Below, piece after piece: positions 1 through 7,400 of a stretch of 14,351 nt of DNA. The notes below the pieces were generated by a model. The model worked only from the letters and a program-made list of their open reading frames with translations. It did not search any database and was not told the origin of the DNA. Made by a program: the position numbers and the translations under genes. The stretch comes from an uncultured bacterium (GTDB taxonomy: Bacteria > Hydrogenedentota > Hydrogenedentia > Hydrogenedentales > SLHB01): contig CALEZK010000246.1 in NCBI GenBank assembly GCA_937928585.1, forward strand, positions 1 through 14,351, given 5' to 3'. Each line of letters opens with the position of its first letter. Position 1 is the first letter of the stretch.

Positions 1-797
1 TTGTCGAGCGACTGACCGGCATCAGCAATCAGATGGTGGCCAGCGCCCCACCTTTTGCCGAGGTTGCCGATGAGGTACTGCGCCGCTTGCTGCATGATTT
101 GCTTGCCGGCGCGCGTGCTTCCCGTGAACAGAATTTTCGCGGGACGTTGATCGATGAGCTTACGGCCCGTGTCTTTGCCGCCGTAGATCACGTTGATCGC
201 GTCTTTCATGAAGCCGCTGCCGTCGACGATTTCCTCGACCAAGCCTTTGAGCGGCGTCCATTCGGACGGCTTGAAGACAATCGAGTTGCCCGCGATGAAC
301 GCGGTCATCATCGGAACGAACGCGAGGTTGAACGGGAAGTTCCACGGGGAAATGATCAGCACCGGGCCCATCGGCTCGTAGCGGACATACGACTTCTTGC
401 CTTGAAGAATTAGCGGCGTTGGGACCTTTTCGTCGCGCAGATATTTTTCGGCGTTTTTGCTGTAGAAGTCGATAATCTCAAGCACCGCACGTACGTCAGC
501 CATCAACGCATCCGTACGCGCTTTGCCGGTCTCCTGCACAAGGCGGTCGACGATCTTTTCCTTGTTCTTCAAAACGTAGTCGCGAATTTTCAAAGTCTCG
601 CGAACACGGTCCGCAACGGACATCGCCCGAATCTTGTCGAACGCACCGCGCGCGCGTGTGAACGCGGCCTGGATTTCGGCATCGCTCGGTTCGGGAAACG
701 AATACAATTTTTGTAGCGTTCGCGGATCCCGCACGACCACTTCCGCGCTTCCCGAGCCAATTGTGGCTTCCGGGGTGAGTAACGAAGCTTGCGCCAT
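1..797 (-). CDS. NAD(P)-dependent aldehyde dehydrogenase, N-terminal 265 residues (3' end beyond window)
   Basis: The first 265 codons of an aldehyde dehydrogenase superfamily protein, which would oxidise an aldehyde to a carboxylate with NAD(P)+ in the cytoplasm; substrate unknown. Visible family landmarks are PWNFPFN at residues 151-157 (with the oxyanion-hole Asn153), KPSEWTP at 176-182 and FTGST at 224-228. The ATG at 797 is preceded by a GGAGGT ribosome site 9 nt upstream and by a strong promoter at 914-942. Oddity: about 16-24 residues after FTGST the family normally has ELGGK, carrying the general-base Glu. Here the in-frame sequence reads NLGKRWGAGHH, and neither other frame restores the motif before hitting a stop. 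The final IADAGQSLD could match the segment that normally follows ELGGK. The catalytic Cys lies beyond the window. Family call secure; activity uncertain. Confidence 0.9.
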   Translation of the reverse strand, partial: MAQASLLTPEATIGSGSAEVVVRDPRTLQKLYSFPEPSDAEIQAAFTRARGAFDKIRAMSVADRVRETLKIRDYVLKNKEKIVDRLVQETGKARTDALMADVRAVLEIIDFYSKNAEKYLRDEKVPTPLILQGKKSYVRYEPMGPVLIISPWNFPFNLAFVPMMTAFIAGNSIVFKPSEWTPLKGLVEEIVDGSGFMKDAINVIYGGKDTGRKLIDQRPAKILFTGSTRAGKQIMQQAAQYLIGNLGKRWGAGHHLIADAGQSLD

Positions 798-822
798 GAC
801 GAAACGACCTCCACCGTGTCGT

Positions 823-869
823 GGGCCTTGCATCGCGAGTCTACCGATAGGTAGGGACAGTGCCGGCCC
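823..869 (-). promoter_or_regulatory. Possible folded 5' leader of the aldehyde dehydrogenase mRNA
   Basis: The inferred transcript has about 110 nt before the start codon. Within it, GGGCC (865-869) can pair with GGCCC (823-827), enclosing a perfect hairpin CTACC-TATC-GGTAG (841-854). The 3' arm lies about 10 nt upstream of the ribosome site. I do not recognise a known riboswitch class; the pairing is short and could be chance. Confidence 0.22.
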
Positions 870-913
870 GATTATTCACGCACCATCGATTTTCGAGAAT
901 TACGTCCCAAATC

Positions 914-942
914 ACTATAACAAAGCCCCTCGACACTGACAA
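914..942 (-). promoter_or_regulatory. Sigma70-type promoter for the aldehyde dehydrogenase
   Basis: On the minus strand, TTGTCA (937-942) and TATAGT (914-919) are separated by exactly 17 bp. Each matches the consensus at 5 of 6 positions. Transcription would start near 907, giving a leader of about 110 nt. Confidence 0.6.
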
Positions 943-1324
943 CCTCTCGATTTCCGGAGGCAACCCAGATTCTCAGAAATCTCACCGGAACGCGCTCAAG
1001 TTACTGAGCAGCGTTTTCCAGTCGCTCGGGAACGCTTCGCTGACCGCTTGGTGCAGATTAAAGCTCCTCACGTTAGAGCAGGGGGGAGCAATTTTTTTGA
1101 CGATTCAAGGGTGTGACCCTGCCGGAATCGTTGTAACTCTTTTAATTTGGTGCTCGTCTTCCTTTGGGTCGATGGCGCTTCTTGCGGTCGTCGTAAGCCA
1201 AAACGGTAGCGTTGCTACCGTACTCCACAAAACGATCTCTTGCTCACGCGCGGATCTTGCTCTGTTATTTAGGTTGGTGCGTTGCACCGTTCCTCGGTTT
1301 ATCGGCGCTTGCGCTTCTGTACGG
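943..1324. other. Intergenic stretch without a convincing gene
   Basis: These 382 bp separate the aldehyde dehydrogenase promoter from the stop of the PLP enzyme. The composition is visibly more AT-rich than the neighbouring genes. A plus-strand reading frame (860-1399) is open, but it overlaps both the promoter and the PLP gene and shows no recognisable domain. I see only two small perfect hairpins: AGGGT-GTG-ACCCT (1108-1120) and the terminator candidate at 1203-1221. Confidence 0.5.
1200..1221 (-). terminator. Candidate rho-independent terminator after the PLP enzyme gene
   Basis: Read on the minus strand, an 8-bp perfect stem (ACGGTAGC / GCTACCGT, loop AAC) at 1203-1221 is followed by TTT. 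It lies about 100 nt past the stop of the PLP enzyme. The stem is good but the T tract is short. Confidence 0.35.
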
Positions 1325-2509
1325 TTACCCGAAGGCCTGGCCCTCGCCCCGGTAGGTTGGGGTTTCGGTGGTGACTTGGCCGTTTTCGATGAGGAGTAGC
1401 GCGTTAAAGCGTTCGCACAGTTCTCCTGCCTTTGCGTAGCGCATGATGATGGGGTCGCCGATCGCGAGCCGTTCGGGACCCGTGTAGTGGATGGGGGTTT
1501 GCACCTCGCCTGCGCCTTCCACGTTGTTCAGGCGGGCGCCGTCGGGAAGATAGGGCTTGGGTTGTTTGACGGCGCCGGTGCCGCTGGCGACGTAGCCGCC
1601 GCCCTGGCAGGTATAGACGCCGTGCTTTGGAATCCTCGTTATTTCTATGGCGTACCCCGCCGCGGGTTGGTGTCGAAAGCCCGCGTAATGGTCAAAGAGT
1701 GTTGGGGAGTAAAACCCGGAGCCGACGGTCACTTCCGTTATGCACGCTTCTTCCCGCGTCGTTTCCATGCTGCCGGTACCACCACCATTGACGAGCGCAA
1801 GCGTGTGACCATCCAGCCGCAACGCCTCGACAATGCGCGCGCGCCGTTCACGCACTTCCGTGAGCGACCTTTTTTTCAGAAACTGGACAAACCCGTTAAA
1901 CGCCCAACTGCCCGGCACCGCATCCGGCAGTCCCGCAATTTGCGCTTCGTATCCCATTACGCCGACCAACGCCACATACTTGCGCATTCGAATTATCTGT
2001 CCGAGCGACACAGCCTGATCGGGTGTTTTTATCGGTGATCGCAACACGCCGAAATAGAGACCCGGAAACTGAGTCGACATATCGAGGTCCATACACAGTG
2101 GAATGACGGTGTTGAATTCTTTTCCGTATCGGTCGCACTGGCGGACCTGCTCCTCGCAATCGACCATCAGGGTGATGCGCTTGCCGCGCAACAATTCCTC
2201 GGCGAGTCCCGAATCCTCGACATCGTCATAAGCGGGATAGCCGACGAGAATGTCGTCAATCCCCTGATGGCTCAGGAAAACCGCCTCCCGCAGGCTATAG
2301 GCCATGACGCCCTGGTAAACCGAATCGCACTCAAGCACGCGTTCGATGAGGTGCACACACCGTACCGATTTCGTTGCGATGCGAATGCGCTTTGACCCGG
2401 CGCGCGCTGCGATCTCGCGCGTGTTCGCGTCAAATAGTTCGAGGTCAACGAACGCGCACGGCATGTGATGACCGCGCAGGGCCTGCTTTGAGAAATCATA
2501 AGTGCGCAT
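1325..2509 (-). CDS. Fold-type III PLP enzyme, D-threonine aldolase / D-serine dehydratase-like (amino acid deaminase/aldolase)
   Basis: A 394-residue protein of the alanine-racemase-fold PLP group that includes D-threonine aldolase and D-serine dehydratase. It is expected to cleave or deaminate a beta-hydroxy amino acid in the cytoplasm. The barrel begins AFVDLELFDAN (19-29), and Lys47 in IATKSVR is the expected Schiff-base lysine. GGGTGS (242-247) fits the PLP phosphate loop, followed by VGSGFYSPTLFDHY (262-275). The C-terminal beta domain carries RYAKAGELCERF (357-368) where classical family members have the metal-binding HxC/HxD motif, so a metal-dependent D-threonine aldolase reaction is uncertain. 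An in-frame TTG at 2521 would add four residues; I prefer the ATG at 2509 because homologues start close to this point. The gene is divergent from the R2-like oxidase with 71 bp between start codons. Confidence 0.85.
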   Translation of the reverse strand: MRTYDFSKQALRGHHMPCAFVDLELFDANTREIAARAGSKRIRIATKSVRCVHLIERVLECDSVYQGVMAYSLREAVFLSHQGIDDILVGYPAYDDVEDSGLAEELLRGKRITLMVDCEEQVRQCDRYGKEFNTVIPLCMDLDMSTQFPGLYFGVLRSPIKTPDQAVSLGQIIRMRKYVALVGVMGYEAQIAGLPDAVPGSWAFNGFVQFLKKRSLTEVRERRARIVEALRLDGHTLALVNGGGTGSMETTREEACITEVTVGSGFYSPTLFDHYAGFRHQPAAGYAIEITRIPKHGVYTCQGGGYVASGTGAVKQPKPYLPDGARLNNVEGAGEVQTPIHYTGPERLAIGDPIIMRYAKAGELCERFNALLLIENGQVTTETPTYRGEGQAFG

Positions 2510-2528
2510 CAACCGCTTCAATCCGCTA

Positions 2529-2558
2529 TTGTTGCCCGTTGTGCTTCTCGCGCATAAT
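2529..2558 (+). promoter_or_regulatory. Possible promoter for the R2-like oxidase
   Basis: TTGTTG (2529-2534) and CATAAT (2553-2558) are 18 bp apart in the 71-bp divergent gap. Transcription would begin near 2565, almost on the ribosome site at 2567-2572, giving a very short leader. This weakens the call. Confidence 0.28.
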
Positions 2559-2580
2559 CATGGCACAGGAGGGGCGTCCA

Positions 2581-3480
2581 ATGTTGCACAGCGAGTTTGC
2601 GTCTACCACACGGGGTCTCCGCCGCGACTCCCCGCCCATGGTGCTGTTCGAAAAAGCCAAGCGCATCGGAATCTGGAATCCCTCTGACATCGATTTCACG
2701 CAGGACATTATAGACTGGCCCAAGTTTACCGATACCGAGCGGGACGCCATCCTTCGGCTGACCTCGCTATTCGTAGCGGGGGAGGAGGCCGTGACGCTCG
2801 ATTTATTACCTCTCATGCAAGTGATTTCGCGCGAGGGCCATGCCGAAGAGTCAATATACATGACATCATTTCTGTGGGAGGAAGCGAAGCACACCGACTT
2901 CTTCGCGCGTTTTCTGTCCGAAGTTGCGCGGGTTGATCACAGTCTTGAGCGATATCATCTTCCCTGCTACCGGACGATTTTTTACGAGGTTCTGCCCACG
3001 GCGCTCAACGCGCTGCAACACGATTCATCGCCCGGCGCGCTTGTGCGCGCCGCAACGACGTACAACCTCGTGGTGGAGGGGATCATCGCGGAGACCGGCT
3101 ACTACGCGTACTTCCTTTCGCTTGATCAATCCGGGATGTTGCCGGGCACGCGCGCGGGTGTCGCAAAAATAAAGCAGGACGAGGCCCGGCACATCGCATT
3201 CGGTATCTACTTGCTTTCCCGTCTGCTGTCGGCGAATCCGCAGCTGTGGGACGATGTACAGGAAACGATGAACAACCTCCTCGCCCTCACGGTGGGGATG
3301 ATTCACGAGATGTTCGAGCAGTACGAGACGCCGCCATTCGGCGTGCCGGAATCGGATTTTCAGAATTTCGCGATGAGGCAGTTTGAAAAGCGTATCAATC
3401 GGCTGGATCGCGCGCGGAGCATGAGTCTGGCCTCAATCGAGGACGCCACGCGAATCATTATCGACGAAGATGATGCGTAG
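2581..3480 (+). CDS. R2-like ligand-binding oxidase (R2lox), heterodinuclear Mn/Fe ferritin-superfamily protein
   Basis: A 299-residue four-helix-bundle protein of the R2lox family. R2lox proteins are related to the ribonucleotide reductase small subunit but are oxidases that bind a fatty-acid-like ligand at a Mn/Fe site; the physiological substrate is unknown. All six expected metal ligands are visible: Glu68 (GEEAV), Glu101 and His104 (WEEAKH), Glu166 (YNLVVEG), Glu201 and His204 (DEARH). Val71 and Tyr161 sit where the family forms its characteristic Tyr-Val ether cross-link, with Tyr five residues before the ligand Glu as in the mycobacterial protein. The ATG at 2581 has AGGAGG 8 nt upstream. 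Earlier in-frame starts lie inside the divergent neighbour and are rejected. The gene ends 5 bp from the convergent ExoD gene. Assignment to R2lox rather than a class I R2 rests on the Val/Tyr pair, the short length, and the absence of a large-subunit gene nearby. Confidence 0.9.
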   Translation: MLHSEFASTTRGLRRDSPPMVLFEKAKRIGIWNPSDIDFTQDIIDWPKFTDTERDAILRLTSLFVAGEEAVTLDLLPLMQVISREGHAEESIYMTSFLWEEAKHTDFFARFLSEVARVDHSLERYHLPCYRTIFYEVLPTALNALQHDSSPGALVRAATTYNLVVEGIIAETGYYAYFLSLDQSGMLPGTRAGVAKIKQDEARHIAFGIYLLSRLLSANPQLWDDVQETMNNLLALTVGMIHEMFEQYETPPFGVPESDFQNFAMRQFEKRINRLDRARSMSLASIEDATRIIIDEDDA

Positions 3481-3485
3481 CCCGC

Positions 3486-4094
3486 TTACGGAAGCCCTGC
3501 TAGCCATGCGCTTGCGAAATCGAAGGCTTCCTTGCCCAGGACCACCAGGGCGACATAGTAGGATATGCAGATCAGCGTCGACAGATAGCCAACAATAATG
3601 CAGACCCCGTCGCGCTCCAGCATCCCCAGCGAAGCAAGAAAGATCGGCAGCGCTGCCACCGAATTGGTGAAGGGCGCGGGCATGGGAATTGGCAGCGCGA
3701 GTATGACGGCCATGCCCAGCAAGAACAATCCGTGCATACGCCAGACTCTCGCGTTATTGGTCATGAACAGCATGCGCGGCTTCAGGACAAACTCAAGGTA
3801 ACGCATTACACCGGTAAGTCGATTGATGGTGCTCGCCAATACCCGGTGCGATACAAGGCGGTTATGGATGTACTGCGGCAGCCACGGCTTTTTGCCGATG
3901 ACGAGATAGAACGAAAGGAAGGTCAGCACCGCCCCAAAAACGCCGCCCAGGAAAGGGGGCGAGATCGGCAGGCTCATTGGAAAGCTGAACAATACAATCA
4001 TCAACACATGCCCGCGATGCGGAAATGAGTCAATGATCTCGCCCAGCCGCATGTCGCGACCGTCCGCGCGGGTCAGGAGCCCGCGCAGTTCCAT
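3486..4094 (-). CDS. ExoD-family membrane protein
   Basis: A 202-residue membrane protein resembling the ExoD (exopolysaccharide synthesis) family, whose molecular role is poorly defined. After a soluble start with the family-like element LGEIIDSFPHRG, there are hydrophobic segments around VLMIVLFSFPMSLPISPPFLG, a second stretch ending in VIGKKPWLP, a LFLLGMAVILALPIPMPAPFTN segment, and C-terminal helices. The paired proline-rich hydrophobic turns are typical of the family. The frame could open at an ATG at 4160, adding 22 residues. I prefer 4094 because those 22 codons have low GC in third position, unlike the codons from 4094 onward, and because the 4160 ATG overlaps a likely -10 box. A GTG at 4121 after GGAAG is also possible. 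The gene stops 5 bp from the R2-like oxidase; function in this genome unknown. Confidence 0.78.
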   Translation of the reverse strand: MELRGLLTRADGRDMRLGEIIDSFPHRGHVLMIVLFSFPMSLPISPPFLGGVFGAVLTFLSFYLVIGKKPWLPQYIHNRLVSHRVLASTINRLTGVMRYLEFVLKPRMLFMTNNARVWRMHGLFLLGMAVILALPIPMPAPFTNSVAALPIFLASLGMLERDGVCIIVGYLSTLICISYYVALVVLGKEAFDFASAWLAGLP

Positions 4095-4158
4095 TGATAA
4101 AGTAGCTGCTCCAGTTTGCACTACAACTTCCAAACCATGCCCGAAATTAAAGCGCGGC

Positions 4159-4187
4159 ATTATGCATGCTATCGTCTGTTAACGCAA
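4159..4187 (-). promoter_or_regulatory. Promoter for the ExoD-family gene
   Basis: On the minus strand, TTGCGT (4182-4187) and CATAAT (4159-4164) are separated by exactly 17 bp. The -10 box overlaps the ATG at 4160. Transcription would start near 4152, which supports the downstream start codon. Confidence 0.45.
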
Positions 4188-4251
4188 GGTCTCCCCGGGA
4201 AGTCGGCGAAAATCAATCAGATGCGCGTAGGAATTAGCATTCCCGGTTCGC

Positions 4252-4257
4252 TATAGT
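4252..4257 (+). promoter_or_regulatory. Possible -10 box upstream of the DinB-like gene
   Basis: TATAGT lies 37 nt before the ATG at 4295. No good -35 hexamer is present at 16-18 bp. The same hexamer is the -10 of the better promoter at 914-919. Confidence 0.22.
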
Positions 4258-4294
4258 CTTGACCATTCACATTAACCTTCGGGAGTCTCCTTTC

Positions 4295-4798
4295 ATGAAC
4301 CCACAGCTCGAACTTCTCGCAAGCCAACTCAAGTCTTGCATGGACCAGACCCTTCACATCGCCTCCGGCGTACCGGAATCCGCGCGCTGCACGCAGCTTA
4401 AGCCCGGCAAGGCGCACCCGCTGTGGCTAATTGGCCATCTTGCCAACACGATAAACCTGTTGCTGCTCCACTGGACCCTGCAGGTGGAAGGGGTTGTGCC
4501 CAAGGAGTACCGAAAAAAATTCGCCCCGGATTTCGGCGGCGGCGACCCCGTGACGCCGGATCCCGCCGATTACCCCGCCTGGGACGAGGTCGTTTCCGTC
4601 TATGAACAGTCGATGAAAAAAGCAATCGAGGGATTGGCCACGCTCACCGACGCGGATTTGGCAAACCCGGTGCCGGGCCGCATGCCGGACCCCCTGCGCT
4701 CGCACTTCAGCAGCATCGGCGTTACCTTGTCGCTCATGGTCGGACACGACTCCTACCACCGGGGCCAGATCGGTCTTCTCAGCGCGCTCGCGAAATAA
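4295..4798 (+). CDS. DinB-like metal-dependent four-helix protein
   Basis: A 167-residue protein with the layout of the DinB/YfiT-like fold, a four-helix bundle that binds a divalent metal through three histidines. Family members include thiol transferases and damage-inducible proteins of unknown activity. His48 in LIGHLAN, and His151 and His155 in GHDSYHRGQ near the C-terminus, fit the triad. The ATG at 4295 follows GGGAG with 9 nt spacing; an in-frame TTG at 4259 lacks a ribosome site. The stop is 37 bp before the sialidase-like gene on the same strand, so the two could be co-transcribed. Substrate and partner cannot be inferred. Confidence 0.82.
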   Translation: MNPQLELLASQLKSCMDQTLHIASGVPESARCTQLKPGKAHPLWLIGHLANTINLLLLHWTLQVEGVVPKEYRKKFAPDFGGGDPVTPDPADYPAWDEVVSVYEQSMKKAIEGLATLTDADLANPVPGRMPDPLRSHFSSIGVTLSLMVGHDSYHRGQIGLLSALAK

Positions 4799-4835
4799 CG
4801 AGCGCCCCGGTCCTGAAACAGCCGAGGTGTAACGC

Positions 4836-5891
4836 GTGAAGTCTGTCTTGTTGGCGTGTCTGCTATTGGCCACGGATTCCTGGTACCGCACGACCGTTGT
4901 CGAAGGAGACGGATATTTCCCGGTTCTGATCGCATTGCAGAACGACGATCTCCTGGGCGTCATTCGCGGCGGCGCTGCGCACCGCGGACAAGCGGGACGC
5001 CTCGATCTCGTAAGGTCCACGGACGGCGGCAAAACGTGGAGCAAACCGGCGGTGCTCGTCGATGGCCCGCAAGATGATCGTAATCCGGCGCTCGGGCAGC
5101 TGGCGGATGGCACGCTTGTCGCCGCGTTTACCGTTCTGGAATGGGCCGCGGAGAATGCCACCGGACCTGAGAAAAACGTCCGCAGGAATCTTGGCGTGCG
5201 CACGATGCGATCCACCGATGGCGGCGCTACGTGGACTAAGCCAACACTGAGCGAAGAAATACTTGCCCTCTATCGCAGTGAAGGCGGCACCGAAACCTCC
5301 GGTTCGCCCTACGGCAAGATTGTGCAGTTGAAAGATGGCACTGCGTTAATGGCGGTGTACTTCTCGTTCCCGGATGATCGGAAACATCAAAGTTGGCTGT
5401 TTCGATCGACGGACAGCGGAAAGACCTGGGGGCAGCCCACGCGGCTTGGTGAGCATTTCAACGAGACAGGTTTAGTAGTCACGCGAGACGGACGCGTGCT
5501 CGCGGCCATGCGCTCCGAAGTGGGCCGTTATTTGTCCGTCATCTCATCGGACGACGACGGCAAGACCTGGAGCGAACCGGTTCGCGTAACCGCTGAGAAT
5601 GAACACCCCGCCGATCTCATTGAATTGAGTGATGGCCGAATTCTTATGACGTATGGACAGCGCAACTCGCCCCGCGGTGTGGAAGCGCTTATCAGTAACG
5701 ATGGCGGGCGTAGCTGGAACAATGAGAGCAAAGTAATCCTTGCCGATGACATTCAATACGGCGACAACGGATATCCGAGCTCAGTGGAAACAGCGCCGGG
5801 CACCATCGTGACCATGTATTACCAGGTGGACGATCCAGACGGACTTCAGCGCGGCGCGAAATCTAAAGTTATCGTCTGGCAAGCGAAATAG
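4836..5891 (+). CDS. BNR-repeat / sialidase-fold glycoside hydrolase-like protein
   Basis: A 351-residue six-bladed-propeller protein of the sialidase superfamily. Five Asp-box repeats (S-x-D-x-G-x-x-W pattern) are visible at residues 61-68, 126-133, 191-198, 237-245 (one residue longer, SSDDDGKTW) and 287-294. Superfamily members remove terminal sialic acids or related sugars, or only bind glycans. Candidate active-site arginines are Arg44 (VIRGG), Arg226 (AAMRSE) and Arg276 (YGQRNS), but I cannot confirm a catalytic triad. The start is GTG at 4836 with GAGGTG 6 nt upstream. The N-terminus (MKSVLLACLLLATDSW) is hydrophobic but short for a signal peptide and has no clean cleavage site, so location is uncertain. 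The stop lies 5 bp from the convergent Dabb gene. Confidence 0.85.
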   Translation: MKSVLLACLLLATDSWYRTTVVEGDGYFPVLIALQNDDLLGVIRGGAAHRGQAGRLDLVRSTDGGKTWSKPAVLVDGPQDDRNPALGQLADGTLVAAFTVLEWAAENATGPEKNVRRNLGVRTMRSTDGGATWTKPTLSEEILALYRSEGGTETSGSPYGKIVQLKDGTALMAVYFSFPDDRKHQSWLFRSTDSGKTWGQPTRLGEHFNETGLVVTRDGRVLAAMRSEVGRYLSVISSDDDGKTWSEPVRVTAENEHPADLIELSDGRILMTYGQRNSPRGVEALISNDGGRSWNNESKVILADDIQYGDNGYPSSVETAPGTIVTMYYQVDDPDGLQRGAKSKVIVWQAK

Positions 5892-5896
5892 ACGCA

Positions 5897-6193
5897 CTAA
5901 TTTGAATCGTAGATCTGCACGCGCGTCCAGTAGGATTTGAACGTATCGACGAAGGCATTATGAATTGGATGCACCTGGTACGCGTCATGCCCCGCGAGGT
6001 CGTCAAACAGCACAACCAGCGCAAAGGTGTAGCCGCGTTCGACAACCGGCCGATTCGTGGACGCGGGAACGCCCACAAACATGTCGCGCACGGACTCGCA
6101 TCCGCGCAGCGATTCCATACCGCCGCGAAAGCGTGCCGTTTCTTCCAGCGTCAGGCCCTCTCGTAACCAAAAATACACAGCGTGCACGAACAT
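5897..6193 (-). CDS. Dabb-family (stress-responsive alpha/beta barrel) protein
   Basis: A 98-residue protein of the Dabb family, small ferredoxin-like dimeric barrels whose characterised members include plant stress proteins and a polyketide cyclase. Typical features are the start MFVHAVYFWLREG, a central helix, and the C-terminal element LFDDLAGHDAYQVHPIHNAF, which carries the conserved His residues. The ATG at 6193 has GGGAGAG 7 nt upstream. A TATAGT hexamer at 6223-6228 on the same strand could be its -10, without a clear -35. It is convergent with the sialidase-like gene and divergent from the main operon. Reaction unknown. Confidence 0.83.
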   Translation of the reverse strand: MFVHAVYFWLREGLTLEETARFRGGMESLRGCESVRDMFVGVPASTNRPVVERGYTFALVVLFDDLAGHDAYQVHPIHNAFVDTFKSYWTRVQIYDSN

Positions 6194-6304
6194 GTAGCAA
6201 CTCTCCCGTGAAACCCCGCGAGACTATAGGCTATCGACACCCAAATCTTCCAGTCACGCCGGCAATCCGGCGGCCTTTGCGACATTCGCGCCGGCACGCC
6301 GTGC

Positions 6305-6333
6305 TTGACCATGGATCGACCCGCGTTTAGACT
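6305..6333 (+). promoter_or_regulatory. Promoter of the carbohydrate operon
   Basis: TTGACC (6305-6310) and TAGACT (6328-6333) are spaced by exactly 17 bp. They match the sigma70 consensus at 5/6 and 4/6. Transcription would start near 6340, about 28 nt before the ATG at 6368. I found no operator or regulator gene nearby. Confidence 0.5.
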
Positions 6334-6367
6334 CGCCCAAACACTTTCCGGGCGGAGGCCAAGTAAC

Positions 6368-7390
6368 ATGCCAAAGAATACTGCTTTTCGCGTCGGCGTG
6401 GTCGGCGCGGGCGCCATTGCGCAGGCTTGCCATATGCCAGGATATGTGCGCAACAAGCATTGCGACCTCCGTGCTTTCGCTGATCCTACACTCGCGAGAC
6501 ATAAGGAAATCGAAGAGAAATTTCCCGGCGTACGTGGCTACGCGTCGGTCAACGAGATGCTCAAGAATGAAGATCTCGACATTGTCAGCGTGTGCACGCC
6601 GAACAAATACCATGCCGCGTGCGCGATTGCCGCGCTGGAAGCCGGCTGTCACGTTCTTTGCGAAAAACCTATCGCCGCGTCGCTGCAGGAGGCCGATCGA
6701 ATGATCGCCGCCGCAAAGAAAGTGCGGCGAAAATTCATGATCGGGTATACGAACCGTTTATATCGCGGCCCGCAAAAATGCAAAGAGCTGCTTCAAAAGA
6801 AAACCATCGGCAAACCCTTCATGATTCGCGTGCGCTTCGCGCATGGCGGGCCGTATCCCGGTTGGGCAAAGGACAAGTGGTTCTATGAGCCGGATATCGC
6901 TGCCGGTGGCGCCATGCTCGATATGGGCATTCACGCAATCGATCTCGCGCTATGGTTGTTCGGGCCAATCGCCGCCGTGTCGGCAAAGGCCGCCACACTC
7001 ATCAAGAAGATTTCCGTTGATGACAACGCGCTGCTGTTGTTGGAATTCAAGAGCGGCGCGCTGGGCTATATCGAAGTCGGTTGGACCAGCAAGCCCGGTT
7101 TCACGGGATTCGAACTGTACGGCACCGAAGGTTCACTAATCTGCGATTACGTGCGCGGTCTGCAACTCTGTAGCGGCAAGGCGTCCGCGGGTACGGACAG
7201 CGTAAACGAATGGGCCATGCTCGACGACAAGCCCACCACGGGGGGATGGCCAATTGAGATCGACTATTGGATCGACGTTGTGCAGGGGAAAGAAAAACTC
7301 ACGATGGACGGCGCTTCAGGGCGCGCCGCGCTGGAAGTCGCACTCGCCGCGTACAAGTCAAGCCGCGCGGGCAAACGTGTTGAACTGTAG
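6368..7390 (+). CDS. Gfo/Idh/MocA-family NAD(P)-dependent oxidoreductase
   Basis: A 340-residue two-domain dehydrogenase of the glucose-fructose oxidoreductase / inositol dehydrogenase family. It would oxidise or reduce a sugar, cyclitol or sugar derivative with NAD(P)(H). The Rossmann fingerprint GVVGAGAIA is at residues 10-18, and the family EKP motif is at 99-101 with catalytic Lys100. GGAMLDMGIH at 180-189 supplies the active-site Asp185 and His189. No Tat or Sec signal is visible, so it is cytoplasmic. The ATG at 6368 follows GGAGG with 9 nt spacing; longer in-frame starts overlap the promoter. It is the first gene of the operon and ends 10 bp before the GH36 gene, suggesting it acts on a product of that enzyme; exact substrate unknown. 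Confidence 0.92.
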   Translation: MPKNTAFRVGVVGAGAIAQACHMPGYVRNKHCDLRAFADPTLARHKEIEEKFPGVRGYASVNEMLKNEDLDIVSVCTPNKYHAACAIAALEAGCHVLCEKPIAASLQEADRMIAAAKKVRRKFMIGYTNRLYRGPQKCKELLQKKTIGKPFMIRVRFAHGGPYPGWAKDKWFYEPDIAAGGAMLDMGIHAIDLALWLFGPIAAVSAKAATLIKKISVDDNALLLLEFKSGALGYIEVGWTSKPGFTGFELYGTEGSLICDYVRGLQLCSGKASAGTDSVNEWAMLDDKPTTGGWPIEIDYWIDVVQGKEKLTMDGASGRAALEVALAAYKSSRAGKRVEL

Positions 7391-7400
7391 GCCCACCCGG

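Noticed and set aside
860..1399. 179-codon plus-strand frame in the intergenic stretch, with hydrophobic patches
   Set aside because: It overlaps the aldehyde dehydrogenase promoter and the 3' end of the PLP enzyme gene, has no ribosome site that convinces, and shows no recognisable motif.
4427..5215. 262-codon minus-strand frame spanning the DinB-like and sialidase-like genes
   Set aside because: It is antisense to two well-supported genes, low-complexity Arg/Ser-rich, and crosses their intergenic gap.
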